Origin: Panulirus ornatus
Taxonomy: Eukaryota > Arthropoda > Malacostraca > Decapoda > Palinuridae
DNA: 64,000 bases
Direction: 5' to 3'
NCBI RefSeq assembly: GCF_036320965.1
Contig: NC_092238.1
Location: forward strand, 20,390,644-20,454,643
This document shows positions 23,988 to 40,661 of the stretch, piece by piece. The notes below the pieces were generated by a model. The model did not search any database. It was not told where the DNA came from and saw nothing but the letters and a program-made list of their open reading frames with translations. The position numbers were made by a program, and so were the translations under genes. Each line of letters opens with the position of its first letter. The first letter of the stretch is position 1.

Positions 23988-26900
23988 TGCCTCATCCTTC
24001 ATATCAGGGCTATGGATGACTTTCCTGCTAGTCCTCATCCTTAATATCAGGGCTGTGGATTACTTTTCTACTGGTCCTCATCCTTACTAGCGGGTCTCTT
24101 AATGACTTTCCTAATAGTCCTCATCCTTACTTTCAAAGCAGTGGATGCCTTTCCTGCTGGACCTCACCCTTACTATCAGGTCTCTGGGTGACTTTGAGTT
24201 TTCACTCTCACTAGCATGTCAGTCAGTGACTTTCCTACTGGTCCTCACCCTTAATTTCAGGCCTTTGGATGATTTTCCTGCTGGTCCTTACCCTTATTAA
24301 CGGGGCTGTGAAAGACTTTCCTGATGGTTCTCATTTCTACCAGCGGATCTGTGGATGATTTTCCTGCTGTTTCTCGTCCTTACTATTGGGACTGTGGATG
24401 ACCTTCTTGTGTTCTTCATATTTACTAACAAGGCTGTGGATGACTTGCCTGTTGTTCCTCATCCTTAATGTAAGGGCTGTGGACGACTTTCCTGCTGATC
24501 CTCATTCACACTAGCGGGGCTGTGGATGATTCGATCGTTAGTCCTCATCCTTAATGTAGATGACTTCACTGCTGGTCCTCACTCTTACTATTAAGTCTTT
24601 TGGTGACTTTTCTGCGAGTCCTCACTGTTACTAACGGGTCAGGGATTACTTATCCGCTGATCCTCATCCTTGCTAGCGGGTTAGTGGATGATATTTGTTT
24701 GCTGGTCGTCACCCTTACTAGCTGGGCTGTGGATGACTTTCGTGCTGGTCCTCACCCTTACTATAAAGGCAGCGGATGACTTTCCTGCTAGTCCTCACCG
24801 TTACTGGCAATGCTGTGGATGATTTTCCCATTGATCCTCATTCTTACTAGCGATGCTCGGGATGACTTTCCTGCTGGTCCTCATCCGTACAAGCGGAGCT
24901 TTGGATGACTTTCCTGTTGGTCCTCATTCTTACTAGCGGGAATTTGGATGACTTTCCTGCTGATCCTTTTCCATAGCAACAGGGCTGTCGATAACTTTCA
25001 TGCTAGTCCTCATACTTACTATCAGGGCAATGGATGACTTTGTGGCTGGTCCTCTCCCTTACTATCAGGGTTTTTCATGACTTTTCTGCTGGTCCTCATC
25101 CTCACTAGCGGGGCTCTAAATAACTTTCCTGCTAGTCCTCAGTCTTACTAGCGGGACTGTTGATAACTTTCCTGCTGGTCATTTCCTTACTATCAGGACT
25201 CTGGGTGACTTTCTGAGTGTCCTCACCTTTATTAGCGGGTCAATGGGTGACTTTTCTGTTGATCCTCATCTTTACTAGAGGGCTTTTGATGACTTTCCTG
25301 CTAGTCCTCACCCTTACTAGCGATGCTGTGGATGACTTTCTTGTTGGTCCTCATCCTTACCAGCGGGTATGTGGATAACTTTCTTGTTGGTCCTTTTGCT
25401 GACGAGAGGGGCTGTGGATGACTTTCCTGCTGTTCCTCACTCTTAATATCAGGTATGTGGATGAAATCATTTCTGGTTCTTACCCTTACTAGCGGGACTG
25501 TGGATGATTCCTGCTGGTCCTCTTCCTTACTATCAGGACTCTAGATGACGTTTCTGAGTGTCCTCACCATTAACAGCAGGTTAGTGGGTGACTTCTGATC
25601 CTCATCCTTACTAGCGGGGCTGTTGATGAATTTCCTGCTAGTCCTCGCCCTTACTATCGATGCTGTGGATGACTTTCCCGTTGATCCTCATCCTTACTAG
25701 CGGAGCCGTGGATGACTTTCCAGCTGATCCTCATCCTTACTAGCGGAGCCGTGGATGACTTTCCAGCTGATCCCCACAATTACTACTGGTCCTCTTCATT
25801 ACTAGCGGGGATGTGAATAACTTTCCTGCTGGCACTTATGATGACGAGAGGGACTGTGGATGACTTTCCTGCTAGTCCTTACCCTTACTAGCGGGGCAGT
25901 GGAAAAATTTCCTGCTGTTCCTCTCTTAATATCAGGTATGTGGATGACATTCTTGCTGGTTCTAGCCCTTACTAGCGGGACTGTGGAAAACTTTCCTGCT
26001 GATGCTCTTCCTTAGCAACAGGGCTGTTGAAGACTTTCATGTTGATCTTTGTCTTTACGATCAGGGCAGTGGATGACTTTCCTGCAAGTCCTTACCCTTA
26101 ATATCAGGGCTCTGGGTGACTTTTCTGCTGATCCTCTCTCTTGCTATCAGGTCTTTAGGTGACTTTTCTGCGAGTCCTCAATCTTACTAGCTGGTCAGTG
26201 AATGACTTTTCTGCTGATCCTTATCTTTACGAGCGGGAGACAGTGGGTGACCTTTTTGCAAGTCCTCAATCTTACTAGCTGGTCAGTGAGTGACTTTTCT
26301 GCTGATCTCATCCTTATTAGTGGGGTTTTTGACACCTTTCTGCTGGTCCTCTTCCTTACTAGGAAGTATGTGGACAACTTTCTGCTGGTCCTCTTCATTA
26401 CCAGGAAGGATGTGGACAACTTTTTGCTGGTCCTCTTCCTTACCAGGAAGTATGTGGATAACTTAACTGCTAATCCTCATCCTTACTTGCGGGACTGAGG
26501 ATGATTTTCCTGCTGGTCCAAATCCTTATGTCATGGCTGTGGATGACTTTTCTGCTGATCCTCACTCTTACTATCACGTCTCTGGGTGGCTTTTCTGCGA
26601 GTCCTCAATCTTACTAGCATGTCAGTGAGTGACTTTTCTGCTGATCCTTATCTTTACTAGCGGGTTAGTGGGTGCCTTATTTGCTGGTCCTCACCCTTAG
26701 TAGCGGGCTGTGGATGACTTTCGTGCTGGCCCTCACCCTTACTATAAAGGCAGTGGATGACTTTTCTGCTAGTCCTCACTCTTACTAGCGATGCTCTGGA
26801 TGACTTTCGTGTTGGTCCTCATCCTTATTAGCGGAGCTGTGGTTGACTTTCTTGCTAGTCCGTAACCTTACTAACGGGGTTCTAGATGACTTTCCTGCTA

Positions 26901-28829
26901 GTCTTCCTTACTAGCGGGACTTTGGATGACTCATGCTGGTTCTCTCCCTTAGCAGCGGGTCAGCGGGTGACTTTTCTTCTGATCCTCATCCTTACTGGCG
27001 GGGCTGTCGATGAATTCTCGCTAGTCCTCGCCCTTCCTAGCGATGCTGTGGATGACTTTCCCGTTGGTCCTCATTCTTACTCGCGAAGCCGTGGATGACT
27101 TTCCATCTGATCCCCACAATTACGACTGGGGCTTTGAATGACTTTCTTGCTTTTCCTCTTCAGTACCAACGGGAATGTGAATAACTTTCCTGCTGATACT
27201 TATGCTGACGAGAGGGCCTGTGGATAACTTTCCTGCTGATACTTATGCTGACGAGAGAGCCTGTGAATAACTTTCCCGCTGTTCTTCTCTCTTAATTCTT
27301 GCTGGTTCTCACCCTTACTAACGCGACTGTAGCTAACTTTCCTGCTGATCCTCTTCCTTAGCAACAGGGATGTCGATGACTTTTATGTTGGTCTTTTTCA
27401 TTTCTATCAGGTCAGTGGATGACTTTCCTGTGGATCCTTATCCTTACTATAAAGGCAGTGGATGACTTTTCTGCTAGTCCTCACCCTTACTAGCGATGCT
27501 CTGGGTGACTTTCCTGTTGGTCCTCATCCTTATTAGCGATGTGGATGACTTTCCATCTAGTCCTTACCCTTGGTAACGGGATCGTGGATAACTTTCTTGT
27601 TGGTCCTCACTCTTAATATCAGGTATGTGGATTACTTTCCTGATGGTTCTCACCCCTACTAGCGGAGTTGTCGATGACTTTCCTGCTGATACTCACCCTT
27701 ACTAGTGGGGATGTGGATAACTTTTTGCTGGTCCTCGTCCTTAAGAGCAAGGCTGTGGGTGACTTTACTGCTGATACTCACCCTTACTAGTGGGGCTGTA
27801 GATAGCTTTCTTCTGGTCCTCTTTCTTACTAGCAAGGCTGTGGATGACTTTACAGCTGGTCCTCATCCTTACAAGCGAGGCTATGGATGACTTTTCTCAT
27901 GGTCCTCATCCTTCCTATCAGGGCTCTGGATGACTCCTGCTGATCCTCATCCTTACTTTCCGCACTGAGGATGATTTTCCTGCCTATTCAGATCCTTATT
28001 ATCAGGGCTGTTGATGATTGCTGCTGGTCCTCATCATTACTATCAGGGCTGTGGTTGACTTACCTGCTGATCCTCATCCTTACTATCAGAGCGATGGATG
28101 ACTTATCTGCTGGTCCTCGTCTTACCATAAGAGGTGTGGATGAGTTTCTGCTAGTCCTTTTCTTTACTAGAGAGGCTGTGGATGACTTTCTTGCTGCTCC
28201 TCATCCTGACTATCAGAAGAGTGGATGACTTTCCTAATGGTCAAGAACCTTTGTAAGGGGGCTATGGATGACCATCCTGCTGGACCTAAAACTTACCAGC
28301 AGGGATGTAGATCTCTTTCCAGCTAGTCCTCATCCTTACTATCTGGGATATGGATGACTTTCCTGCTATCTTTATCCTTACTATCAGGGCTATGGGTGAC
28401 TTACCTGCTTGTTTTCATCCTTACCTTCAAGGCTGTGGATGACTTACCTGCTGGTCCTCATCCTTACTGTCGCGGCTGTGGATGACTTATCTGCTTGTCC
28501 TTATCCTTACTAGTGAGTCTGTGGATGATTTTCTTGCTGCTCCTCATCCTGACTATCAGAGTGGTGGAAGACTTTCCTTATCAAAGGGGCTATGGATGAC
28601 CTTACTGCTGGACCTCAAACTAACCATCAGGGCTGTGGATGACTTTCTATATAGTCCTTATCAATACTTTCTGGGGTATGGGTAACTTTTCTGCTGTTTT
28701 CATCCCTACTCTCAGGGATGTGGATGACTTTCCTGCTGGTCCTCATCCTTACCATCTGGTCTGTTGATTACTTTCCAGCTGATCCTCATCCTTACTCTTC
28801 AGGGCTTTTCATGAATTTCCTGCTGGTCC
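23988..28829. repeat. 43-bp tandem satellite array, right part
   Basis: Continuation of the array at 1-15467 after the LTR element, about 112 units with the same core and hinge variants. Removing the LTR element brings GCTGTTCC and TCATCCTT together as in a normal monomer. A local run of units around TTCCTTACCAGGAAG (26350-26450) is nearly identical, suggesting recent local duplication. No gene is seen. Confidence 0.95.
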
Positions 28830-29047
28830 ACATTTACATGTGTATATATGTTAATCTCTGTGTATGTATATGTATGTATACGTTGAAATGTATAGGTATA
28901 TATATACGTGCATGTGTACGCGTTTATGTATATGCACGTGTATGTGGGTGGGTTGGAACATTTTTTCGTCTGCTTCCTTGCGCTACCTCACTAACGTGGG
29001 AGACAGCAACAAAGTATAATAGAAATGTAGAATATATAGAATATATA
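28830..29047 (+). mobile_element. LINE 3' UTR tail fragment
   Basis: GTTGAAATGTATAGGTATAT at about 28881, then GTGGGTGGGTTGG, TTCCTTGCGCTACCTCAC and AACGTGGGAGACAGCAACAAAG, matches the last ~190 bp of the long-type LINE 3' UTR (compare the opposite strand at 50400-50560). No coding part remains. It abuts the 3'-truncated end of the inverted copy B through a short AT-rich stretch. Confidence 0.8.
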
Positions 29048-31697
29048 TAGCCCACGCCTCGAAGCCATACAATATTGTTGGAACCACTATTCCTTCAAAC
29101 ATACCCATTTTTGCTTTCCGAGATAATGTTCTCGACTTCCAAACATTCTTCAAGGCTCCCAGAATTTTCGCCCCCTCCCCCACCCAATGATTCACTTCCG
29201 CTTCCATGGTTCCATCCGCTGCCAGATCCACTTCCAGATATCTAAAACACTTTACTTCCTCCAGTTTTTCTCCATTCAAACTTACCTCCCATTTGACTTG
29301 ACACTCAACCCTACTGTACCTAATAACCTTGCTCTTATTCACATTTACTCTTAACTTTCTTCTTTCACACACTTTACCAAACCTAGTCACCAGCTTCTGC
29401 AGTTTCTCACATGAATCAGCCACCAGCGCTGTATCATCAGCGAACAACTGAGTCACTTCCCAAGCTCTCTCATCGACAACAGACTGCATACTTGCCCCTC
29501 TTTCCAAAACTCTTGCATTCACCTCCCTAACAACCCAATCCATAAACAAATTAAACAACCATGGAGACATCACACACCCCTACCGCAAACCTACATTCAC
29601 TGAGAACCAATCACTTTACTCTCTTCCTACACGAACACATGCCTTACATCCTCGATAAAAGCTTTTCACTGCTTCTAAAAACTTGCCTCCCACACCATAT
29701 ATTCTTAATACCTTCCACAGAGCATCTCTATCAACTCTATCATATGCCTTCTCCAGATCCATAAGTGCTACACACAAATCCATTTGCTTTTCTAAGTATT
29801 TCTCACATACATTCTTCAAAGCAAACACCTGAACCACACATCCTCTACCATTTCTAAAACCACACCGCTCTTCCCCGATCTGATACTCTGTACATACCTT
29901 CACCCTCTCAATCAATACCCTCCCATATAATTTCCTAGGAATACTCAGCAAGCTTATACCTCTGTAATTTGAGCACTCACTCTTATCCCTTTGCCTTTGT
30001 ATAATGGCACTATGCAAGCATTCCGCCAATCCTCAGGCACCTCACCATGAATCATACATACATAAAATAACCTTACCAACCAATCAACCATACAGTCACC
30101 CCCTTTTTTGATAAATTCCACTGCAATACCATCCAAACCTGCGGCCTGCCGGCTTTCATCTTCCGCAAAGCTTTCACTACCTCTTCTCTGTTTACCAAAT
30201 CATTTTCCCTAACCCTCTCACTTTGCACACCACCTCGACCAAAACACCCTATATCTGCCACTCTATCATCAAACACATTCAACAAACCTTCAAAATACTC
30301 ACTCCACCTCCTTCTCCCATCACCACTACTTGTTATCACCTCCCCATTAGCCCCCTTCAATGAAGTTCCCATTTGCTCCCTTGTCTTACGCACTTTATTT
30401 ACCTCCTTCCAGAACATCTTTTTATTCTCCCTAAAATCTAATAATACTCTCTCACCCCAACTCTCATTTGCCCTCTTTTTAACCTCTTGCATCTTTCTCT
30501 TGACCTCCTGCCTCTTCCTTTTATACATCTCCCACTCATTTGCATTTTTTCCCTGCAAAAATCGTCCAAAAGCCTCTCTCTTCTCTTTCACTAATAATCT
30601 TACTTCTTCATCCCACCACTCACTACCCTTTCTAATCAACCCACCTCCCACTCTTCTCATGCCACAAGCATCTTTTGCGCAAGCCATCACTGCTTCCATA
30701 AATACATCCCATTCTTCCCCACTCCCCTTACCTCCTTTGTTCTCACCTTTTTCCATTCTGTACTCAGTCTCTCCTGGTACTTCCTCACACAAGTTTCCTT
30801 CCCAAGCTCACTTACTCTCACCACTCTCTTCATTCCAACATTCTCTCTTCTTTTTTGAAGACCCCTACAAATCTTCACCTTCGCCTCCACAAGATAATGA
30901 TCAGACATCCCTCCAGTTGCACCTCTCAGCACATTAACATCCAAAAGTCTCTCTTTCGCGCGCCAATCAATTAACACGTAATCCAATAACGCTCTTTGGC
31001 CATCTCTCCTAGTTACATACGTATACTTATGTATATCTCGCTTTTTAAACCAGGTATTCCCAATCACCAGTCCTTTTTTAGCACATAAATCTACAAGCTC
31101 TTCACCATTTCCATTTACAACACTGAACACCCCATGTATACCAATTATTCCCTCAACTGCCACATTACTCACCTTTGCATTCAAATTACCCATCACTATA
31201 ACCCGGTCTTGTGCATCAAAACCACCAACAAACTCATTCAGCTGCTCCCAAAACACTTGCCTTTCATGATCTTTCTTTTCATGCCCAGGTGCATATGCAC
31301 CAATAATCACCTATCTCTCTCCATCAACTTTCAGTTTTACCCGTATCAATCTAGAATTTACTTTCTTACATTCTATCACATACTCCCACAACTCCTGTTT
31401 CAGGAGTAGTGCGGCTCCTTCCCTTGCTCTTTCCTCTCACTAACACCTGACTTTACTCCCAAGACATTCCCAAACCACTCCTACCCTTTACCCTTAAGTT
31501 TCGTTTCACTCAGAGCCAAAACATCCAGGTTCCTTTCCTCAAACATACTACCTATCTCTCCTTTTTTCTCATCTTGGTTACACCCACACACATTTAGACA
31601 CCCCAATCTGAGCCTTCGAGGAGGATGAGTACTCCCCGCGTGACTCCTTCTTCTGTTTCCCCTTTTAGAAAATTAGAATACAAGTAGGGGAGGGCTT

Positions 31698-31699
<2 letters not shown>
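29048..31699 (-). mobile_element. RTE-like LINE copy B, 3'-truncated
   Basis: Minus-strand copy from part of the 5' UTR (about 31699) through endonuclease (30690-31560), linker and RT, to YGFEAWA at 29048; the C-terminal region and 3' UTR are absent. Endonuclease motifs such as VIVMGNLNAKV and [12 protein letters not shown] are seen, as are FMD-equivalent LMDLEKAYD and FADD. Disruptions include a nonsense codon where the family has Trp (near 31312), a frameshift near 30690-30790, another near 30073-30136 and another near 29570-29620. Lack of the 3' end is unlike simple target-primed insertion and implies a later deletion. Confidence 0.9.

Positions 31700-31773
<74 letters not shown>
31700..31773. 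repeat. (AT)n microsatellite
   Basis: About 74 bp of uninterrupted AT dinucleotides between the head of copy B and the truncated start of copy C. Confidence 0.97.
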
Positions 31774-31774
<1 letters not shown>

Positions 31775-33080
31775 TTAGAAAAGCAAATGGATTTGTATGT
31801 AGCATTTATGGATCTGGAGAAGGCATATGATAGAGTTGATAGAGATGCTCTGTGGAAGGTATTAAGAATATATGGTGTGGGAGGCAAGTTGTTAGAAGCA
31901 GTGAAAAGTTTTTATCGAGGATGTAAGGCATGTGTACGCGTAGGAAGAGAGGAAAGTGATTGGTTCTCAGTGAATGTAGGTTTGCGGCAGGGGTGTGTGA
32001 TGTCTCCATGGTTGTTTAATTTGTTTATGGATGGGGTTGTTAGGGAGGTGAATGCAAGAGTTTTGGAAAGAGGGGCAAGTATGAAGTCTGTTGGGGATGA
32101 GAGCTTGGGAAGTGAGTCATTTGTTGTTCGCTGATGATACAGCGCTGGTGGCTGATTCATGTGAGAAACTGCAGAAGCTGGTGACTGAGTTTGGTAAAGT
32201 GTGTGAAAGAAGAAAGTTAAGAGTAAATGTGAATAAGAGCAAGGTTATTAGGTACAGTAGGGTTGAGGGTCAAGTCAATTGGGAGGTGAGTTTGAATGGA
32301 GAAAAACTGGAGGAAGTGAAGTGTTTTAGATATCTGGGAGTGGATCTGGCAGCGGATGGAACCATGGAAGCGGAAGTGGATCATAGGGTGGGGGAGGGGG
32401 CAAAAATTCTGGGAGCCTTGAAGAATGTGTGGAAGTCGAGAACATTATCTCGGAAAGCAAAAATGGGTATGTTTGAAGGAATAGTGGTTCCAACAATGTT
32501 GTATGGTTGCGAGGCGTGGGCTATGGATAGAGTTGTGCGCAGGAGGATAGATGTGCTGGAAATGAGATGTTTGAGGACAATGTGTGGTGTGAGGTGGTTT
32601 GATCGAGTAAGTAACGTAAGGGTAAGAGAGATGTGTGGAAATAAAAAGAGCGTGGTTGAGAGAGCAGAAGAGGGTGTTTTGAAATGGTTCGGGTACATGG
32701 AGAGAATGAGTGAGGAAAGATTGACCAAGAGAATATATGTGTCGGAGGTGGAGGGAACGAGGAGTAGAGGGAGACCAAAGTGGAGGTGGAAAGATGGAAT
32801 GAAAAAGATTTTGTGTGATCGGGGCCTGAACATGCAGGAGGGTGAAAGGAGGGTAAGGAATAGAGTGAATTGGAGCGATGTGGTATACCGGGGTTGACGT
32901 GCTGTCAGTGGATTGAATCAAGGCATGTGAAGCGTCTGGGGTAAACCATGGAAAGCTGTGTAGGTATGTGTATTTGCGTGTGTGGACGTATGTATATACA
33001 TGTGTATGGGGGTGGGTTGGGCCATTTCTTTCGTCTGTTTCCTTGCGCTACCTCGCAAACGCGGGAGACAGCGACAAAGC

Positions 33081-33096
<16 letters not shown>
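31774..33096 (+). mobile_element. RTE-like LINE copy C, 5'-truncated
   Basis: Starts within RT at [19 protein letters not shown] and runs to the end of the ORF (VVYRG, stop at 32897), the short-type 3' UTR (32898-33080) and an A run (33081-33096). RT motifs A, B ([12 protein letters not shown]) and C (FADD) are all present, but a 2-bp loss in GATGAGAGAGC near 32100 shifts the frame between motifs B and C. The C-terminal 268-codon part (32091-32897) is open. Confidence 0.92.
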
Positions 33097-33178
<82 letters not shown>

Positions 33179-33213
33179 TATATATACATATATATTTTTT
33201 TTTTTTTTTTTTT
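33097..33213. repeat. (TA)n tract with a T run
   Basis: Follows the A tail of copy C: (TA)n with a few interruptions, then a T run (about 33195-33213) that is the complement of another LINE's A tail. It forms the centre of a tail-to-tail inverted repeat. Confidence 0.95.
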
Positions 33214-33399
<186 letters not shown>

Positions 33400-34140
33400 A
33401 GTTCAAGGGTAAAGGGGAAGAGTGGTTTGGGAATGTCTTGGAAGTAAAATCAGGGGTTGGTGGGGGGACAAGAGTAAGGGAATGAGTAGCACTACTCCTG
33501 AAACAGGAGTGGTAGGAGTATATGATAGAGTGTAAGAAACTAAACATTAGATTGATATGGGTAAAACTGACTGTGGATGGAGAGAGATTGGTGATTATTG
33601 GTGCATATGCACCTGGGCATGAGCAGAAAGATCATGAGAGGCAAGTGCTTTGGAAGCAGCTGTGTGAGTTTCTTAGTAGTTTTGATGCACGAGACCGGGT
33701 TATAGTGATGGGTGATTTGAATGGAAAGACAAATAATGTGGCAGTGGAGGGAATAATTGATGTACATGGGGTGTTCAGTGTTCTAAATGGAAATGGTGAA
33801 GAGTCTGTAGATCTGTGTGCTGAAAAATGACTGATGATTGGGAATACCTGGTAATTAAGAGAGATATACATAAGTATACAGATGTAAGTAGGAGAGATGG
33901 CCAGAGAGCGTTATTGGATTACGTGTTAATTGACAGGCACGCGAAAGAGAGACTTTTGGATGTTAATGTGCTGAGAGGTGCAACTGGAGGGATGTCTGAT
34001 CATCATCTTGTGGAGACGAAGTTGAAGATTTGTAGAGGTTTCTAGAAAAGAAGAGAGAATGTTGGGGTGATGAGAGTGGTGAGAGTAAGTGAGCTTGGTG
34101 AGGAGACTTTTTTGAGGAAGTACCAAGATAGACTGAGTGC
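33400..34140 (+). mobile_element. RTE-like LINE copy D, endonuclease fragment
   Basis: Starts at the position equivalent to residue ~56 of the intact protein ([11 protein letters not shown]) and ends in the linker (about residue 300). Endonuclease pieces are recognisable: [29 protein letters not shown] and GGMSDHHLVE. Stops at 33485 and 33828 and frameshifts break it. Both ends are truncated. At 34140 it meets inverted copy E directly, with no (AT)n tract. Confidence 0.88.
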
Positions 34141-36432
34141 AACATGTATCATCAACAACTGACTCACTTCCGAAGCCCTCTCATTCACAACAGACTGCAT
34201 ATTTTCCCCACTCTCCAAAACTTTTGCATTCAACTCCCTAACAACCCATCCATAAACAAATTAAGCAACCATGGAGACATCATGCACCCCAGCCGCAAAA
34301 CGACATTCACAGAGAACCAATCACTTTCCCCTCTTCCTACTCGTACACATGCCTTACATCCTCGATAAAAACTTTTCACTGATTCTAGCAACTTGCTTAC
34401 CACATCATATACTCTTAATTCCTTCCACAGAGCATCTCTATTGACTCTCTCATATACCTTCTCCAGATCCATAAATGCTACATAAAAATCCATTTGTTTT
34501 TCTAAGTATTTCTCACATACATTCTTTAAAGCAAACACTTGATCCACGCATCCTCTACCACTTCTGAAACCACCCTGCTCTTCCCCAATCTGATGCTCTA
34601 CATGCATTCACTCTCTCAATCAATACCCTCCCATATAATTTCCACGGAATACTCAAGAAACCTACGCTTCTGTGATTTGAATACTCACTTTTATCCCCTT
34701 TGCCTTTGTACTATGGCACTATGCATGTATTCCGCCAATCCTGAGTTACTTCACCATAAGCCATACACACATCAAATATCCTTACCAACCAGTCAACAAC
34801 ACAGTCACCCCCTTTTTCAATAGATTCCACTGCAATGCCATCAAAACCGACCGCCTTGCCGGCTTTTATCTTCCGTAAAGCTTTCACTACATCGCTGTTT
34901 ATCAAATCATTCTCCCTAACTTTCTCACTTCGCACACCACCTCGAACAAAACACCCTATATCTGCCACTCTTTCATCTAACACACTCAATAAACCTTCTA
35001 AATACTCACTCCATCGCCTTCTCACATCACCCTTTTAGCCCACTTTACCGTTGTCCCTATTTGTCCTCTTGTCTTACGCACTTCATTTACCTCCTTCAAA
35101 ACATCTTTTTATTTTCCCTAAAATCTAATGATTCTCACCCCAATTCTCATTAGACCTCTTTTCTTTTCGTCTTCCACCTCTTTCTTGACCTCCTGACTCT
35201 TCCTTTTATGCATCTCCCAGTCATTTGCACTATTTCCCTGCAAAAATCGTCCAAATACCTCTCCCTTCTCTTTCAGTAATAATCTTACTTCTTCATCCCA
35301 CCACTCACTACCCTTTCTAATTTTCCCACCTCCCACGCTTCTCATTGCACAAGCATCTTTTGTGCAATTAATCACTACTTCCCTAAATCCATCTGATTCC
35401 TCCCCCACTCCCCCTACGTTCTTTACTCTCACCTTTTTCCATTCTGCACTCACTCTCTGTTGGTACTTCCTAGTACTTCCTTCTCAAGGTCATTTACTCT
35501 CATCACTCTCTTCATCCCAAAATCCTCTCTTCTTTTCTGAAAACATCTACAAATCTTCACCTTCGCTGCCATAAGATGATGATCAGACATCCCTCCAAGT
35601 GCACCTCTCAGCACATTAGAATCCAAAAGTCTCTCTTTCATGCACCTATCAATTAACACGTAATCGAATAACGCTCTAACCATCTCTCCTACTTACATAC
35701 GTATACTTATGTATATCTCTTCTTAAACCAGGTATTCCCAAACTCCAGTACTTTTTTTGGACACAAATCTACAAGCTCTTCAACAGTTCTCTTTACAAAC
35801 TGAAAACCCAATGTACACCAATAATTCCCTCAAAGGCCACATTACTCACCTTTACATTCAAATCACCCATCACTATAACCCGGTCTCGTACATCAAAACT
35901 GCTAACAAACTCCCTCAGCTGCTCCCAAAACACTTGCCTCTCATGATCTTTCTTCTCATGCCCCGATGCATAGGCCCTGATAATCACCCATCTCTCTCCA
36001 TCCAGTTTCAGTTTTACACTCTATCACATACTGCCAGAACTCCTATTTCAGGAGTATTGCTACTCCTTCCCTTGCTCTTTTCCTCTCACCAACTCCTGAC
36101 TTTACTCCCAAGACATTCCCAAACCACTCTTCACCTTTACGCATGAGGCTTCGTTCCATTCAGGGCTAAAACACCCAGTTTCCTTTCCTGAGACATACTA
36201 CTTATCTCTCCTTTTTTCTCATCTTGGTTACATCCACACACATTTAGACACCCCAATCTGAGCTTTCGACGAGGATGAGCACTCCCCGCGTGACTACTTC
36301 TGTTTCGCATTTCAGAAAGTTATAATACATGATAGGGCAGGGTTCTAGCCACCCGCTCCCCTCACCTTTAGTGGCCTTCTACGACACGTGAGGAATGCAG
36401 GGGAAGGATTCTTTCCCCCTATTCCCCGGGAT
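34141..36432 (-). mobile_element. RTE-like LINE copy E, complete 5' end, 3'-truncated
   Basis: Minus-strand copy running from the family's 5' head (36432, reading ATCCCGGGGAATAGG) through the 5' UTR, endonuclease (about 35450-36240), linker and RT as far as the FADD region near 34150. It helps define the 5' end of the family, since the same head appears at 43301 and 50159. Many stops and frameshifts (for example near 35030, 35120, 35460, 35700) make this an older copy. MGDLNVKV and GGMSDHHLMA mark the endonuclease and GGFRSGRGC the RT. The last third of the ORF and the 3' UTR are missing. Confidence 0.88.
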
Positions 36433-39282
<2,850 letters not shown>

Positions 39283-40661
39283 ATACTTTGTCGCTGTCTC
39301 CCGCGTTTGCGAGGTAGCGCAAGGAAACAGACGAAAGAAATGGCCCAACCCCCCCCATGCACATGTATATACATACGTCCACACACGCAAATATACATAC
39401 CTACACAGCTTTCCATGGTTTACCCCAGACGCTTCACATGCCTTGATTCAATCCACTGACAGCACGTCAACCCCGGTATACCACATCGCTCCAATTCACT
39501 CTACTCCTTGCCCTCCTTTCACCCTCCTGCATGTTCAGGCCCCGATCACACAAAATCTTTTTCACTCCATCTTTCCACCTCCAATTTGGTCTCCCTCTTC
39601 TCCTTGCTCCCTCCACCTCCGACACATATATCCTCTTGGTCAATCTTTCCTTACTCATCCTCTCCATGTGCCCAAACCACTTCAAACCACCCTCTTCTGC
39701 TCTCTCAACCACGCTCTTTTTATTTCCACACATCTCTCTTACCCTTACGTTACTCACTCGATCAAACCACCTCACACCACACATTGTCCTCAAACATCTC
39801 ATTTCCAGCACATCCATCCTCCTGCGCACACCTCTATCCATAGCCCACGCCTCGCAACCATACAACATTGTTGGAACCACTATTCCTTCAAACATACCCA
39901 TTTTTGCTTTCCGAGATAATGTTCTCGACTTCCACACATTCTTCAAGGCCCCCAGAATTTTCGCCCCCTCCCCCACCCTATGATCCACTTCCGCTTCCAT
40001 GGTTCCATCCGCTGCCAGATCCACTCCCAGATATCTAAAACACTTCACTTCCTCCAGTTTTTCTCCATTCAAACTCACCTCCCAATTGACTTGACCCTCA
40101 ACCCTACTGTACCTAATAACCTTGCTCTTATTCACATTTACTCTTAACTTTCTTCTTCCACACACTTTACCAAACTCAATCACCAGCTCCCAAAAATTTA
40201 ATGATACTCTCTCACCCCAACTCTCATTTGCCCTTTTTTTCACCTCTTGCACCTTTCTCTTGACCTCCTGTCTCTTTCTTTCATACATCTCCCACTCAAT
40301 TTCATTTTTTCCCTGCAAAAATCGTCCAAATGCCTCTCTCTTCTCTTTCACTAATACTCCTATTTCATCATCCCACCACTCGCTACCCTTTCTAATCAAC
40401 CCACCTTCCACTCTTCTCATGCCACAAGCATCTTTTGCGCAATCCATCACTGATTCCCTAAATACATCCCATTCCTCCCCCACTCCCCTTACTTCCATTG
40501 TTCTCACCTTTTTCCATTCTGTACTCAGTCTCTCCTGGTACTTCCTCACACAAGTCTCCTTCCCAAGCTCACTTACTCTCACCACCCTCTTCACCCCAAC
40601 ATTCACTCTTCTTTTCTGAAAACCCATACAAAACTTCACCTTAGCCTCCACAAGATAATGA
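39283..40661 (-). mobile_element. RTE-like LINE copy H (unit 3, with an internal deletion)
   Basis: Minus strand: 3' UTR and the RT C-terminal region as in F and G, but near 40189 it jumps from the region just after FADD ([10 protein letters not shown]) to the endonuclease-RT linker (ESWGERVSLNF), removing the RT palm. The join is in frame, leaving a 394-codon ORF (39467-40651) that fuses the linker to the C-terminal domain. Neither a complete endonuclease nor RT remains. The 5' end is truncated at [22 protein letters not shown] sequence, where copy I begins. Confidence 0.9.

Noticed and set aside
1..28829. ORFs of 60-180 codons in the 43-bp array (for example 4983-5528)
   Set aside because: They are translations of satellite monomers. 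A 43-bp unit changes frame each repeat, and the ORFs show no conserved product.
33400..36432. Copies D and E as one LINE inverted by twin priming
   Set aside because: Both contain the same endonuclease region, so they are two separate copies, not two parts of one.
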